Part shown: piece after piece, positions 24,201-37,560 of the stretch
How the letters are laid out: each line of letters opens with the position of its first letter
Numbering within the stretch: position 1 is the stretch's first letter
Source of the DNA: Polyodon spathula
Lineage: Eukaryota > Chordata > Actinopteri > Acipenseriformes > Polyodontidae
Direction: 5' to 3'
Assembly (NCBI RefSeq): GCF_017654505.1
Contig: NC_054535.1
Span: forward strand, 80,663,603-80,727,602
DNA length: 64,000 bases
Notes under the pieces: model-generated
Told to the model about the DNA's origin: nothing
What the model saw: only the letters and a program-made list of their open reading frames with translations
The model's database searches: none
Program-made: the position numbers and the translations under genes

Positions 24201-24833
24201 CAAAGTTCTCATTACAAACCTCGCCGCCAACCCCCCACAAATACTCAGCATAAAAACACAATTATAGAACAAGCCTTAAGCTAAAAGAATATAAAATAAT
24301 AATAATAAAAAAAAAACAGCCTTTCGATTTTTGCCTTATATATTCAAAGGACTGCTTTATTGTTCTCAAGTATTTATATGTCTGGCACAGTCAGATCCCA
24401 ACAGACATTAAAGTTTAGTTCCTAGTCTTCCTTCCCACGCCATTTTGCTCTTGATTGAAAGGGCTACATACACTTTTTTAAATACCATAATTTGTTTCAC
24501 ATTCCACAAGTGCAGTTTATTGGAAAACAGCATCAAAATCTGTGAGATGGAAGAAGTGCAGTGAAATATGGGGTGCTGCACTCAAAATGGGATTACAGTC
24601 CAGAGACCCTATTTAGGAGCAAGTCTGAAGCAAATCTTCTAAGACTAAAGTAATTATTTGAACGGTACTACAGATAGGGCCCCTGTGTCTTAGAATATGG
24701 TTATCAGGGCCATGTACTCAACTGTGTTTTAAGTATTCTAAACCTACTTTAATAAGAACCAACTGTAGGCAACTTACAGCACCTGTAACAGGGGGTTTTG
24801 TTACTGTGGTGGGTGATCAGGTCTAGCGGTTTG

Positions 24834-24837
<4 letters not shown>
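21296..24837. other. No recognisable gene
   Basis: AT-rich sequence. Overlapping open frames on both strands at about 21894-22151 have no domain I recognise. There is a T-run at 22312-22330 and an A-run at about 22639. I see no paired termini. Confidence 0.45.

Positions 24838-24876
<39 letters not shown>
24838..24876. repeat. (CA)n microsatellite
   Basis: An uninterrupted dinucleotide run of about 19 units. Confidence 0.97.
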
Positions 24877-24878
<2 letters not shown>

Positions 24879-25069
24879 TTAGAGGAACCACACGCGTTGC
24901 TACCAACAATGGTAGCTTGCGTGGGGCATATGGCCTGGCATACAAAACTCTAAATAAAACACAGTACAAAAACTACAAACAAAAGTTGCAGTAAATATGA
25001 CGAGTGCTATTCCGATAACAAGTAAAGGTCCCGCCTACACCTGATTCTGCTGTACTGTGGGATTTGCCC

Positions 25070-25200
25070 CTTTCACACTGGCATATTCTACCAGGGTCAG
25101 AACCTACCTGGGTCAGGACCCAATGTCATGTGGGTTGGCTACTTGATTTCACACTCCTTTTGATAAAGCAGGGTCGACCTGGGTGACAGATGCAAGTACA
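25070..25200 (+). mobile_element. DNA-transposon terminus, CCCCTTTCACACTGG family (copy 1)
   Basis: The stretch begins CCCCTTTCACACTGGCA and continues with ACCTGGGTCAGGACCC-type palindromes. The same terminus and subterminal motifs occur inverted at 30385-30513. CCCTTTCACACTGG ends followed by CCTGGGTC palindromes are a recurrent style for non-autonomous DNA transposons in vertebrates. No target duplication could be identified here, so superfamily is left open. Confidence 0.55.
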
Positions 25201-28200
25201 CAATGCGCGTATCAATGCCCCAGAAGCAGCTTGTTATGGACGCTTCCATCCAAGCTTCTCTGGATTGAACTGTCTGCCCAAATGTTTCTTCATTCCTGCT
25301 GCAATCTGGCCCATGGTGTATCTCAGGCAACAAAATATGTCTAAACAGAATAAACAGAAACTTTCCTTGCCGAAGTGAAACCACACAGGCGTGGCTGTTT
25401 GTTATTTCGTCGGCTTACGAACAGCCATCATGCATTTTGTCTCGCTCAAACCAGGTCAAAGCATGTCGACCCACATCCTGAGGTGGGTCTGTCATGTTCC
25501 TTTTGTGCTATAAGTCATTAGATCCTTTTGCATGGAAGGCCTTGGTTGCAAGGGTGTGCGGTTCTTTGATGGACCCAGATTCAGTTAAAATGTGTTTGCA
25601 CACTGACAATGGGAATGAGAATGTAGAGATGGGAGCCCAGCTAACAAGATTTAAGTTTTTGCAGGTATCAGGCTTTTAAAGAGGCTTTTTAAAAAATCAC
25701 CCACACCTGTGAGCGGAAAGTGACTCACTGAGAGCAGAAACTGACCCAAGACTGTCACAGCTACTGATAACAGGCTGATTCTTGGGATACAAATTGAACA
25801 TTTGTGAAACTGCAACAAATATTGTAATGACTGTAATGTGTTTTAAAGAATTAAAAAATAGTAGAAAATATTATTAGGAGATCATTGTAAGGCCTGTGAG
25901 AAGAAGCTCATTGCACTGAAGGTCAGACTGGCCTACTGAAAGCCAAACCTCCCTTATCAGGCAAAAGGATCTTTGTTAATTAGACTCAGAGTCTCAAAAC
26001 ATTCTGATCCAGCAAGAGTAGAATGGCAGAATCTATGGAGCACAGTAATGTGCCAGAAGCAATTGAATATCAGTGAAGTAAAATAGAATTGCAGTTTATA
26101 AGATTGCTATATTGACACACCTGAATTAGAACTACATGTTATAAAATCATTTAAAGTATAAACTGTAACTTTACATATACAGTGAACTGGTTTGTAACCT
26201 CGTTCTCACTAGCTTGTAGTACAGACAGTGTTGAAAATGACTCATTGGGGATTTTTGATGGTCAGCGATTTAAAAGCCAAGATCTTCTCTACAATGAGTG
26301 ATCTCATTACTATTAAGTAACGTTACTTTTGGATTACAGAAGATAGGTGTTTATTTTACAATAATCATTTTCTATATATAACAGAAATTAATTAGAGCCT
26401 GGCAGGAAGAGATGGGAATGGAAAACATAGGATGTGTTAAAACGTTAAGTTGGATATTGGTTAGAAATAATGAGTACTAAAAAATGCTTACGATAGTGTT
26501 TCATATTAATCAACCCTAAAATTGGCAAAAAGCAGGTTGTCTTAAAACCTGCTTTGACTGGATTTTGTACGAACAGTGAAGAAGGTCAGACTTAGTTCAG
26601 TCACTATAACACTATACCATTCTAATATGTTAACAGTGGCCTGTATTTAGATGTAAATAACCGGACCTTCCATTGAAAGCTTAAATTACTTCATAACAGA
26701 TCAACAGAGTAAAATAATATTACTATTTCTAGGAGCAGCTGTTATACAGAAGTAACTGAATTAGAAATACTTATTACAATGCCATTTAAAGTTAAACTGT
26801 TGAAAGAATATAGTAAAAGTTTATTATAACAGAAGCATGGTGTTGACAATATTGTAAATACATGTTAAGAAACATTTGGTTCGTTTAATTAAATCAATTT
26901 AAGAGTTAGTTAAATTTCTCCAACTAAACAAAAAGTTTATTTTAGACATTACAATATCAATTAAACCAATGAATATACATGTTTAGTTTATATAAAGAAT
27001 TTACTTCAGTAATAAACAGAGTTAATTATTTGCAGAAAAAGCTGTAAAGTTTGAGCATAAAATAAATAATTTTAGGGTTGGCGGTTTTTCTGTAGATGTT
27101 TGTCTCAGGCACACAGTATAATTCTGGAAGGGCATTAGACATTCAAAAGATAAGGCTTAGTCTTTGGCACCTCAAAGCAGGATTTGATGTTGGCTCTTTA
27201 AAGCGGGATTTGCCAACCTTGAATGATAACCATATTCCTGTCTTTCTTAAAGGTGCTTTAAGAAAGACAGGAGTATGTATCTCATTATAGTAGAAGAAAA
27301 TAATGAGAGCTTAGTTATAAAAATTAAGATGGATGCTTTTTTGTATTATCTGAAAAGATACCGGTCCAGGCGTCTCTTAAATCGGACAAAAAATGACTTC
27401 ATGCTGTGAATTTGGAAAAGTGCTTTCATTGGACTTTCATATTAATTAAAACACTAGCCTTGGCAAGTAAACAGGATGTCTGAAATCTACTTGTGCAGGC
27501 AAATTTTTAGAAACCGAGAGCGAGGTCAAGCTTAGTCCAAGCATGGTACAAGTTAATATAAGGCTATTATATTTAACCTGTTTTATTATAGCTTATATTT
27601 AAATGGAAATAACTGAACTGACCACTGTAGTCTTATTCAGAAGCTTGTGATAAAGCCTACAGTCTTTTTGTTCTACACTTTGTTAACACACATTTGTATA
27701 TGAAGTTAAACTGACCCATTGACAATACACTGAAAAGGTAACATAATATGCAGCTAAGGGGTTAATGGAATTAAATAGATCTGGTGTTACGTATTAAAAA
27801 CATCTCTCATATATACACATATACTTGTATTGTATTTAGTAGCAAGGACCCTGTGAACTCCAGTTCACCTTATTTTTAGGGAAAGGAGGGGTGGAAGATA
27901 GTGAACCATGAGCTCACATTCAGTTAATTTTGAAAACAGAGTTGACCAGATCATTCTAGAAAATATCATTAACTCAAAGATAGGCTGATTGATGATCAGA
28001 TTTAATTGCGACTCCTGAAGGATTCAATGGAGAGAAAATCCTATAAAAACCAAGGTAAAACTTATTAACTACAAGTTGTGTGATCCATGCTCTGAGACCC
28101 TGATTGCTGTTTGGTCAGTCAAGTCTACCTTTTGAAGAGAAGCATATATATATGGAAGGTAAGCATATATTTGAATTGAATACCTCTTTTATATTGATGC

Positions 28201-28240
28201 ATTGCTATAGAGTATAGAAATGATGTTTTAGTCTTAAGTG
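25201..28240. other. AT-rich sequence, no gene; contains a perfect hairpin
   Basis: No domain is recognisable in the short open frames. A perfect hairpin lies at 27237-27271 and is listed separately. Confidence 0.45.
27237..27271. repeat. Perfect 16-bp inverted repeat with 3-nt loop
   Basis: The left arm CCTGTCTTTCTTAAAG is followed by GTG and the exact reverse complement CTTTAAGAAAGACAGG. The arms would give an uninterrupted stem if transcribed. No promoter or flanking element is recognised. Confidence 0.85.
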
Positions 28241-28414
28241 AAATATACACACACACACACACACAGTGCCTATAGAAAGTCTACACCCCCTTGAACCTTT
28301 TTTCACATTTTGTTGTGTCAGTGCCTCAGAGTTTCATACATTTAAATGTGGATTTTTTTTCCACTTATCTACACAACTCCACACTGTTAAGGGGAAAAAA
28401 AGTTTTTATTGAAA

Positions 28415-28417
<3 letters not shown>

Positions 28418-28478
<61 letters not shown>
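28418..28478. repeat. (TA)n microsatellite inside Tc1 copy 1
   Basis: About 30 TA units occupy a position where the other Tc1 copy has only a short AATATATTA sequence, suggesting growth from that seed. Confidence 0.95.
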
Positions 28479-28481
<3 letters not shown>

Positions 28482-28489
28482 ACAAACGC

Positions 28490-29374
<885 letters not shown>

Positions 29375-29760
29375 GGTTGAGTCTTTGCTTTGAAATGCAC
29401 AACCCAGCAGAGGGAACCTATAGGAACTGCTGAATTTATCCTGAAATCATGTGAATCACTACAATTTAACACAAATGTAGGCCACTTAACTTGGTGTGTG
29501 ATTTTGAAGGTGATTGGTTACATCTGAGCCAATTTTGGATTGCTATTACAAGGGGCTGGACACTTATCCACCCAAGTTATTTCAGTTTTTATTTTAAATT
29601 AACTTTCTACACATTTCTAGAATATTTTTTTCACTTAGAAGTTGAGGGGCAGGATGTGTAGACAAAAAAAAAAAAAAGTATTTTCATACATTTTAATTCC
29701 AGGCTATAAGGCAACAAAAGGTGAACATTTTGAAAAGGGATGTAGACTTTCTATGGGCAC

Positions 29761-30384
<624 letters not shown>

Positions 30385-30513
30385 GCTGACAGGTCGCTGA
30401 CCTGGGTCAACCCAGGTCAGACCCAAGTACCTGGTTTCACACGACACAGGATTGTGACCCGCATAGCCAGAACCTGGGTCAGGACCCAGGTAGGAGTGCC
30501 AGTGTGAAAGGGG
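30385..30513 (-). mobile_element. DNA-transposon terminus, CCCCTTTCACACTGG family (copy 2)
   Basis: The right edge reads GTGCCAGTGTGAAAGGGG followed by ATTAATA, and inward are the CCTGGGTC/GACCCAGG palindromes seen at 25070-25200 in inverted orientation. A 130-codon minus-strand frame (30235-30627) passes straight through this terminus. Its first 40 residues (from MTVLIGFALGAAAS) and last 48 residues lie outside the transposon-like sequence. I do not recognise that protein and do not call it a gene. Confidence 0.5.
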
Positions 30514-30627
30514 ATTAATATCCCCAAAATACTCCATATTCCTCAGGCAGTTCACCCAACCCCAGCCTCGGATATAAACACAGTAGCTGGCAGCTGCTCC
30601 TAGAGCAAACCCAATCAACACTGTCAT

Positions 30628-32550
30628 TTTCAGAGCTGATCACTGTGTTTTCCTTCCCAGTCCTTTACCTGCACAGAACTCTGGATCCTACAGCTTTTCA
30701 GCAGCCCTGAGATGTGTAACATGGACCCTTTTATTTGCGACGCTCAGCTGGACCACGTTTAGGAATCAGCAGCTGGTCATCACACACTGCTTCTCCCCTC
30801 AACCAAACACAGCAGGTAGACTGCTCCACACAGACAGTCAGGTTCTCCATTAAACATTCATACAAATAATCCCACAATTATTTACACTAATAAACACAAT
30901 ACTATTTACAATATTTACACAAGCACACACACACACAAAATAAACACTTCCTGTGCAGGGCAGGAGCACCTAAATGTCAGAAATGTTTATTTTTGGTTTG
31001 TTAATTTAATGGTTATGTTTTCTGTTTTAAAACAAAAATGCATAACAATTTAAAGTTAAAAGCTTTTATAATCTGATCCTCCTTGTTGCTGGATCTCAGA
31101 AAACCACAATGGACCTAATTGACTCTAAAGGGTATTTTTGGAGGCAAGACCCTCAGCTTACAGAACACATTTTGTGGTGGTGGAAAATACTGTTAGACTC
31201 CAGTAGGATGAGATAGCAGTGTGCATAGAGGGAGTTCTATTTGTGGAAATTCCCACAAATACTGCGATGGGTGTAATACTTTGATACATTAAACTTTATT
31301 ATTCACGATTGTTAAGATACTTCCACCTCGAGGTAGCATTGTCATGCACTAATGGATTAAGGAAATTGTGACAGTCAATTCAACTATGAATACAAACACA
31401 GCCTCAAGTAGGCTGCTGTATATTTCAGCTATGCTATAAACACATATATATATATAGTTCACATGGTTCCACATCAATTAAGTTAGGTAGAATTTAAGTG
31501 ACTTCTTATTTTATCACCATGACTATTTATTTCCATTTTAAATTAATGAATCAACACAATGGATGAGAATGGTAAATATATCAATCTTGCTGTTTTAATT
31601 ATATCAGGACCATTGATAAGCATGGTACTGGGTAATGACTATATGTGTATAAGACTGTTTAGTTTGGAAGTAAAGTTTTCATAAAAAATGAAGGTTTGGC
31701 ATTTAGCACTCTAGCTCAGCTTTCATTCCAGTCTGATAACTCTATTTTGTTCTGTAGGACTTTCCTGGTCGTTACATTTTTCCACTCTAGAAATGAAAAA
31801 GAGGGGGGATGTATTAAAGAAGAAAGAAGACAGACACGTACAAGATAAGAGGAAGTGCTCAAATGAGCAAAGTGGTGCAAAGGCATTTGGAAATGTTGTT
31901 TGATAAGCATTTAAAATGAAAAATATATTATCATTAGACAAAGAAAGGCATTCTTTTAAGAATTGGACAAACAAATCCACTGTTTTAATACAGCATGTAT
32001 ATCGTTTATGGCTAATTATTTGTTTCTGGGCTGCCTGTGTAGCACATGGAAATTATTAAGCATGCAGGACCATTGGGCTCACTGTACTTCAGACAGAAGC
32101 TTAACCACAGGAACTCTATTGGCCTGGGGATATACTCAGCAAAACAACTAGGGCTGTTACAATGTTTTGTGTTATTATCACGAGAAATGCCAAAGAGTTT
32201 GCTGAGTAGGAAAAGATGGTTGTTTTGAGGATCATCTGTAACAGAGATAAACATTTAAAGTCACATATGACCAGTAATGGCAGTTTGACCACTTCCTTAT
32301 GAGACCATTTGCAAGTAGTCTGTCTGTATCTGGATTTAGGGAATGCATCTTGTTGAAAATACTGTACCAGAGGTGTTTCAAAAATACCTTTTCTCAGCAG
32401 AAACCCTTGTCAACAGACATGTGAAAAGGTCACTGATGTGCTTAATAAGCAATGGCAACCAATTCAAACACAAACCATCTGCCATCTCATTAGAAGATTC
32501 CCATCTGATCATCAGTCAGTGTTCATTGAGCACATGCAAACTATTAAAAA
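30628..32550. other. No recognisable gene
   Basis: AT-rich sequence. A short (TA)n lies near 31446. The open frames at 31716-32254 overlap on both strands and show no known domain. Confidence 0.45.
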
Positions 32551-33994
32551 CGATAGGTTGCGGATGCAACCCCGGTTCCCTGAAAGAGAAAATAACCATC
32601 AAGTATGGGATATCGCCCACAGGCGGTAGGATTTAGCTGAGGTTATGTCAAAGCTGCCAATAGGCTGGTGCATGCACTGACGTCTAAGCCTGCCCCCTTG
32701 TCTGCTTAGAATACCCAGTGCACGCAGCATCAAGTTCTCCTTTGCTTCAGGCCACGAAGGCTTCCGAAACGACCACACGGCTTGATGGTTATTTTCTCTT
32801 TCAGGGAACCGGGGTTGCATCTACAACCTATCGTTCCCTTTCAATTCGAAAATAACCATGAAGAATGGGAATAGTGTAAACAAGCCATCGCGAGGGAGAA
32901 AGTGCGGCAGCAGAACAGTCTTACGTCATAACGCAACTGCATAGGCGTCCATCAACGTATGTGTGGAGCAGCGCCTCAGCGTCTATGCTCGAAATGACGC
33001 CTGTCCGAAGGTAGAATTGTCACTACCAAGAATACTAATCGCTCTACATGTCCATATTGTGCGGCATGAGAGAGTCTAACACAGATGATCCGAATGATGG
33101 AGCAGAGAAACCCAGCACGTCCAACCTGTAGAACCTCATAAATGTATGCGGTGTAGCCCAACTGGCTGTAGTGCAAATCTCAGACACGGGCACACCTCTG
33201 AAGAGGGCCCAGGAAGTCACCATCCCCCTAGTGGAATGCACCTTCAACTGCCCTGGCGGCAGAAGGTCTGCAGATTCATATGCTAACTTAATAGCATCCA
33301 CTATCCAGTGGGAAAGACGTTGCTTTGATAATGTCTGCCCCAAGGTCTTGGAGATGACACACAAACAACTGCTGTGTCTGCCTCACGCCTCATGTACGGT
33401 CAATATAACACTGTAATGTCCACACTGGGCAGAGCGTGCGTAACCATTCTTCCTCTAGGGAAGAGAAAGGGGGAGGATAGAACGCCATCAACTCCAACGA
33501 CTGGTTAACATGGGCCGGAGATATAACCTTCGGCAAGAATGCTGGATTAGGACGCATGGAGACCCTAGACCCGTCTCCTGCGAAGCGAGTACAAGAGGGA
33601 TGCACTGATAGTGCGTGTAACTCACTCACCCTCTTAGCTGAAACCACAGCTAGTAAAAATGGGGTTTTCACAGACAGGAGCTTCAACTCCACATTGTGGA
33701 GAGGCTCAAATGGGGTCTTGGTAAGGGCTTCCAGCACCACATCAAGGCTCCACGACGGTAAGCTGGTCCGTTTTGGAGGTCACACCTCAGGAATACTTAC
33801 GTGCTTATACCTACCTGGCTGAAAGCAAAGAAGAACGTGATGCTGCGTGCACAGGGTATTCTAAGCCGACAAGGGGCGGGCTTAGACGTCAGTGCATGCA
33901 CCAGCCTATCAGCAGCTTTGAAATAAACTCAGCTAAATCCTACTGCCTGTGGGTGATATCCCATACTATATGGTTATTTTTTAATTGAAGGGAA
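32551..33994 (-). mobile_element. Internally deleted DIRS-type retrotransposon
   Basis: Inverted terminal repeats occupy 32551-32732 and 33838-33994; both contain TGCATGCACTGACGTCTAAG or its complement. Just inside the left repeat, 32782-32870 is an internal complementary region. Its first half (32782-32833) is the reverse complement of the left terminus and its second half (32834-32870) that of the right terminus, meeting at CTATCG/TTCCC. This arrangement is diagnostic for DIRS elements, which use it for a circular replication intermediate. Only the tyrosine recombinase remains between the repeats. Gag, reverse transcriptase and RNase H are missing, so this is a deletion derivative. Confidence 0.85.
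33044..33800 (-). pseudogene. DIRS tyrosine recombinase pseudogene
   Basis: This encodes most of the catalytic domain of a DIRS tyrosine recombinase, which integrates circular cDNA without making target duplications. The first frame (33390-33740) holds LLAVVSAKRVSELHALSV, with the first catalytic Arg at codon 33630-33632. After a stop and a short gap the second frame (33044-33364) holds HSTRGMVTSWALFRGVPV, the H-x-x-R motif, then ICTTASWATPHTFMRFYRL with the likely nucleophile Tyr ten residues after the conserved Trp. All core catalytic residues are therefore still legible. One disablement lies between the frames, and the element has no other coding capacity. Its 5' side abuts the right terminal repeat, showing that the upstream genes were deleted. 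Confidence 0.85.
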
Positions 33995-34539
33995 CCATTA
34001 CAGCAAACCGAAAATTTCACTTGCTTCATTGAGGATAAAGCACTTTCACAGCAATATGTGGATCCAGATGATGAAAACACCTTCAAAGCAGCGGACTTTA
34101 TTTTTGGGTATTTTTGGTCAGAGACCAAAACGCAAAGCTTGTTTTGTCATTTTTCATTACCTTTAATGACGAGTCATGTAGCAGGTCAGCTTTAGAGAAG
34201 CCCTAACACTTCACATGCTTCTGATATTTAAGTTGGCTGTGTAAGGATCATCAGTGCATTGAAGCAGAGGCGCCAGGGATTGAAAATCCTGAAAGTGAGA
34301 GGAGGCCTATATTTTTCTTTATTAAAAAAAGTGCTGTCACAAAAAAAACCCACTTTTTTATCTTCCTCAAAACAAGAATGTTGTCAACCAAAAAAAATGA
34401 TAATAATTTTGACCAATGAAAATGCAAGTCTTTCACGATTCCGGCCAGTAATCCCACCCTACATCAGACCTCAATTTGACCAATAAAAAAACATGAGTGT
34501 AACCAGTCCAACAATTAGAGAAAGACAAGTATTTGAATC
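33995..34539. other. No recognisable feature
   Basis: AT-rich sequence between the DIRS remnant and a Harbinger-type element. Nothing is supported. Confidence 0.45.
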
Positions 34540-34542
34540 TAA

Positions 34543-35195
34543 AGCCGTGTTCCTACAGAAAATCCAGGATCCGCGCCCGCACTGATGCCTCCTTTTGTTT
34601 CTAAATTCACCATTTACACACAACAATATTGCCGGTTCACTGTCGGCAATTTGGCGGCTTATCTCCATTTACACAGAAGGTGGATATTCTTGCATTAACA
34701 TAATTTGCTAGTGTTCAGTACCGTGATCAAAACAATGAAAAGATTGGAAGACATAGAGAGAGAATTTAGCCATCACTTGCTTCTTATTACACTGCATGTC
34801 ATTAACTTTTCTACTATTGTGGAATATATTAGCATCTCAATTCCATCACGCTGTACATTTATCACTTCCGCTCTGATGGTCAAAAGTTCCCTTTCTTCTT
34901 TTTCAGACCAATTACTGCCTTGGTCACTTGTCATTTTGTTGGATTCAATCAACACGTGGCAGAACAGGAAATTGTGTTTACTTGAACGCAAAATGCGGTG
35001 CCAATGGCGGCATTGCAGTTTACACTGAGAAAAAACAGTTTCTGTACTGGCACATAGCCGTCTCTGAGCCACCTCGAAAGGTGGCTCAGTGCCGACATAA
35101 AGCGTGACTACTTTTTACCAGCATTTCCCATTTACACAGTGAACCACATCAATGCCAGCACAGACCTGGCAATTTGCTTCTGTGTAAACATGCCT
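34543..35195 (-). mobile_element. PIF/Harbinger-type non-autonomous element with TAA target duplication
   Basis: The left end AGCCGTGTTCCTACAGAA and the right end TTCTGTGTAAACATGCCT are inverted repeats with a few mismatches. The 3-bp TAA at 34540-34542 and 35196-35198 matches the TWA target duplication of PIF/Harbinger transposons. It contains a minus-strand Myb/SANT-like fragment, which fits because autonomous Harbinger elements encode a Myb-like protein next to the transposase. Confidence 0.75.
34773..34934 (-). pseudogene. Myb/SANT-like domain fragment of a Harbinger element
   Basis: The fragment starts MTSDQGSNWSEKEERELLTI and continues with RAEVINVQRDG and YSTIVEKLM. W-S-E-K-E followed by E-L-L-x-I-R-A-E is the first helix pattern of Myb/SANT-like DNA-binding proteins of Harbinger elements and their domesticated relatives. 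Only about 50 residues remain, and the third helix is lost or frameshifted. The position inside a TAA-flanked element supports the assignment. I see no DDE transposase. Confidence 0.6.
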
Positions 35196-35198
35196 TAA

Positions 35199-36799
35199 TT
35201 GTGTCTTGGTTTACTACAAAGCCCTGTTAGATGAAATTTAGGTGCATAACCATTTCCCATGTTTACCAATTTCTGCCAACAAGAACAGTGCTACTTCAAG
35301 TATATCTGACTTTAATATTTTACAATGAAAATTAGTTCATAGCTAAATCTGAGTGCAATACATCTTATAACATCATGTTAAAAATTGTACGTTGTTCCTG
35401 TCAAATAAATACATAAATACATTCTCCACAGTACAAGTTATTTGATTTTAAGACCATTGGTAAAGTTCAGCTGTAACTAAATGATTTCAGTGGGTAATCA
35501 GGGAAAATTATTATTTATTTATTTTTAAGTCACAGCACTTCTTGTTTTAAGATTTTTTTTGATGACAGCACTGTCTGTAATAACGAAAGCATTCTTTTTA
35601 GGGGTCAGCAATACGTTTCCATAGCTACGCTATTCTTGCATCAGTAATGAGAAAAATACCAGCGTGTTCTAAGAGTACTTGAGAAAATCACAACCCACGA
35701 CTTGAACATTTTGTTCTGACATAAAATAATCATGTTTAGTGCTGATATTTGCCTGTGTATAGTTGACGTTTAAATGCAAATTTCAATTCTAATAGCGCAT
35801 TTACTGTAGGAATTGTTTTGTGAAAATACTAACACCGAACTAACGCAGATTACAAAATCGGAATCTTACATTTTCAGCAGTACAATTTACAAAAACTGAC
35901 AACTTGGAAACAATTTACTGCAGTCCCCAATAAAATGTACAGTATTTGTCGATGTTTTACAGAACCATTAAAACTGTATAAACCCAATTTTTACTGTAAA
36001 CACAAAAAAGTATGATGTAGAATATTAATAATTTTAAATACTTACCTTTTATTTTTTTTTTAAGAAAATTTTAATTGTATCTTAACTGGAAAAAGGGAAG
36101 TCACTGGCCAAAACGCTGATGCAAGCAGAAGAGCTCTGACCAAGTTCTTACCTTTCAAATGAGCCGTTGACAATCACTCCAATTGGAAATCACTCCAAAA
36201 GGAAAAAATATGCGATTTACACAAAATAAGGAAAAAAAAACACACCTGTTAAAAAATAATGTTAAGGTCTAACATTTTAATATGGGGGGTTTTGGAGGGC
36301 AACAAAATGTATGCTAAAAAAGTGGGTGGCACTTAAAAGTTTGTGCACCACTGTAATTGAATACAGCCAGCAGATAGAGAATTATAAAATACAAGTTCAT
36401 TTTCAGATACCCCTGGCAAACTATATATATTGCCAGACTCTGAAGTTTCTATGGGTGCCAAGTTTTTGTGGTTTACTTGGTCATGTGACCACAATATACA
36501 GCTATTATTGTAAACAAAATGCTACTTTTTCATAAAATGTATTAGATCTGCATCACATTTAGTCCCTAAAATCCTTTTAAGCTTAAGAAACTTTTAAGCT
36601 TCTGGATGCGCCTGTGCCAATGCGTACATCTTTTCGTTGGTTTTGGGGGGTTTATTTGCTCTAGACAGACACCAAGCAACCTTGAATTTTCCACTTCGAA
36701 ATATGCAGCCCACGATCCATAACACCCACCCAAATTTAATGTGCCCAGTACGCCGCTAAAGAATGAGATACCCTGACATAAGTATACATGTTTTAAAAC
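35199..36799. other. No recognisable gene
   Basis: AT-rich sequence. Its last 100-150 bp may be the decayed 3' end of the piggyBac remnant that follows, but no motif is clear. Confidence 0.45.
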
Positions 36800-37560
36800 T
36801 GCACAAAATAAGGATTTTAGAAATGGGTAACATGACCTTTTCTGTGGCTTGGCTTTTTTCTCAGACTGTGGCAGTATCCGTATAAAATGTCATTCATTAA
36901 GTATTGCTACTGTTTCCACTCTTTCAGTCTCTGGCATTTGTTGTGCATCAGACAGGAGGCTTGAGATCACAGAGGTCTGAAAGTCCAGAAAAGTGAACAG
37001 ATTCTCTGGAACCATACCGTACACTACATGGCTGTTGTACAAATAAATCTGGACCATGTACATGCCAAGCTTCTTATACCATGTAGTGGTCTTCCTAGCA
37101 GCATTGTACAGCTCCAGCATCTGGTCAGACTTATCCACGCCTACCATGTTTTTATTGTAGTTCACGACACACATCGGCTTCTTTGTGTGCATGCCTACAC
37201 CTCACATAGGAACTGCTATGGTTCCCTCACCATGGACGGTGGTAAGGAGGTACACATCCTTTTATTTATCTGTATATTTCATTGCCAGCAGTTCCTCACA
37301 GTGCAGAGCGCTAGTTTTGCCACACCTCTGTTTCTTGGTTGTTTGGTCTTATTGTGCCATAAGTCATTGTTTGGGATGTGTACAAGGCCCTAAACAAAGG
37401 GATTCCTGTGTAGAAATTATCTACACACAAATGGTATCCCAGGTTTAGGAGGGTAAAAACCATGTCCCACACAATTCTCTCACTGGTCTGGAACCATAGG
37501 GTGCAGCCAGGCGGCTCAATCTGAGACTCCTTTTTAGCTTACGAAATTAACTCTCAGCTC
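36800..37560 (-). pseudogene. piggyBac-type transposase remnant
   Basis: The minus strand encodes the C-terminal half of a piggyBac-family (PGBD4-like) transposase. In order: GYHLCVDNFYTGIPLF (about 37400-37445), containing the VDNF motif with the second catalytic Asp; then MHTKKPMCVVNYNKNMVGVD and KSDQMLELYNAARKTTTWY (36890-37192), containing VGVDKSDQ with the third catalytic Asp. After the stop near 36890 a motif resembling the start of the C-terminal cysteine-rich domain (HFIRILPQSEKKP) is legible without its cysteines. Frameshifts separate the two blocks and the N-terminal half is absent. No TTAA-flanked terminal repeats were found. Confidence 0.82.

Noticed and set aside
32438..32820. 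Two frames on opposite strands that share the protein start MQPRFPERENNHQ
   Set aside because: The shared sequence is only the perfect inverted repeat between the DIRS terminus and its internal complementary region.
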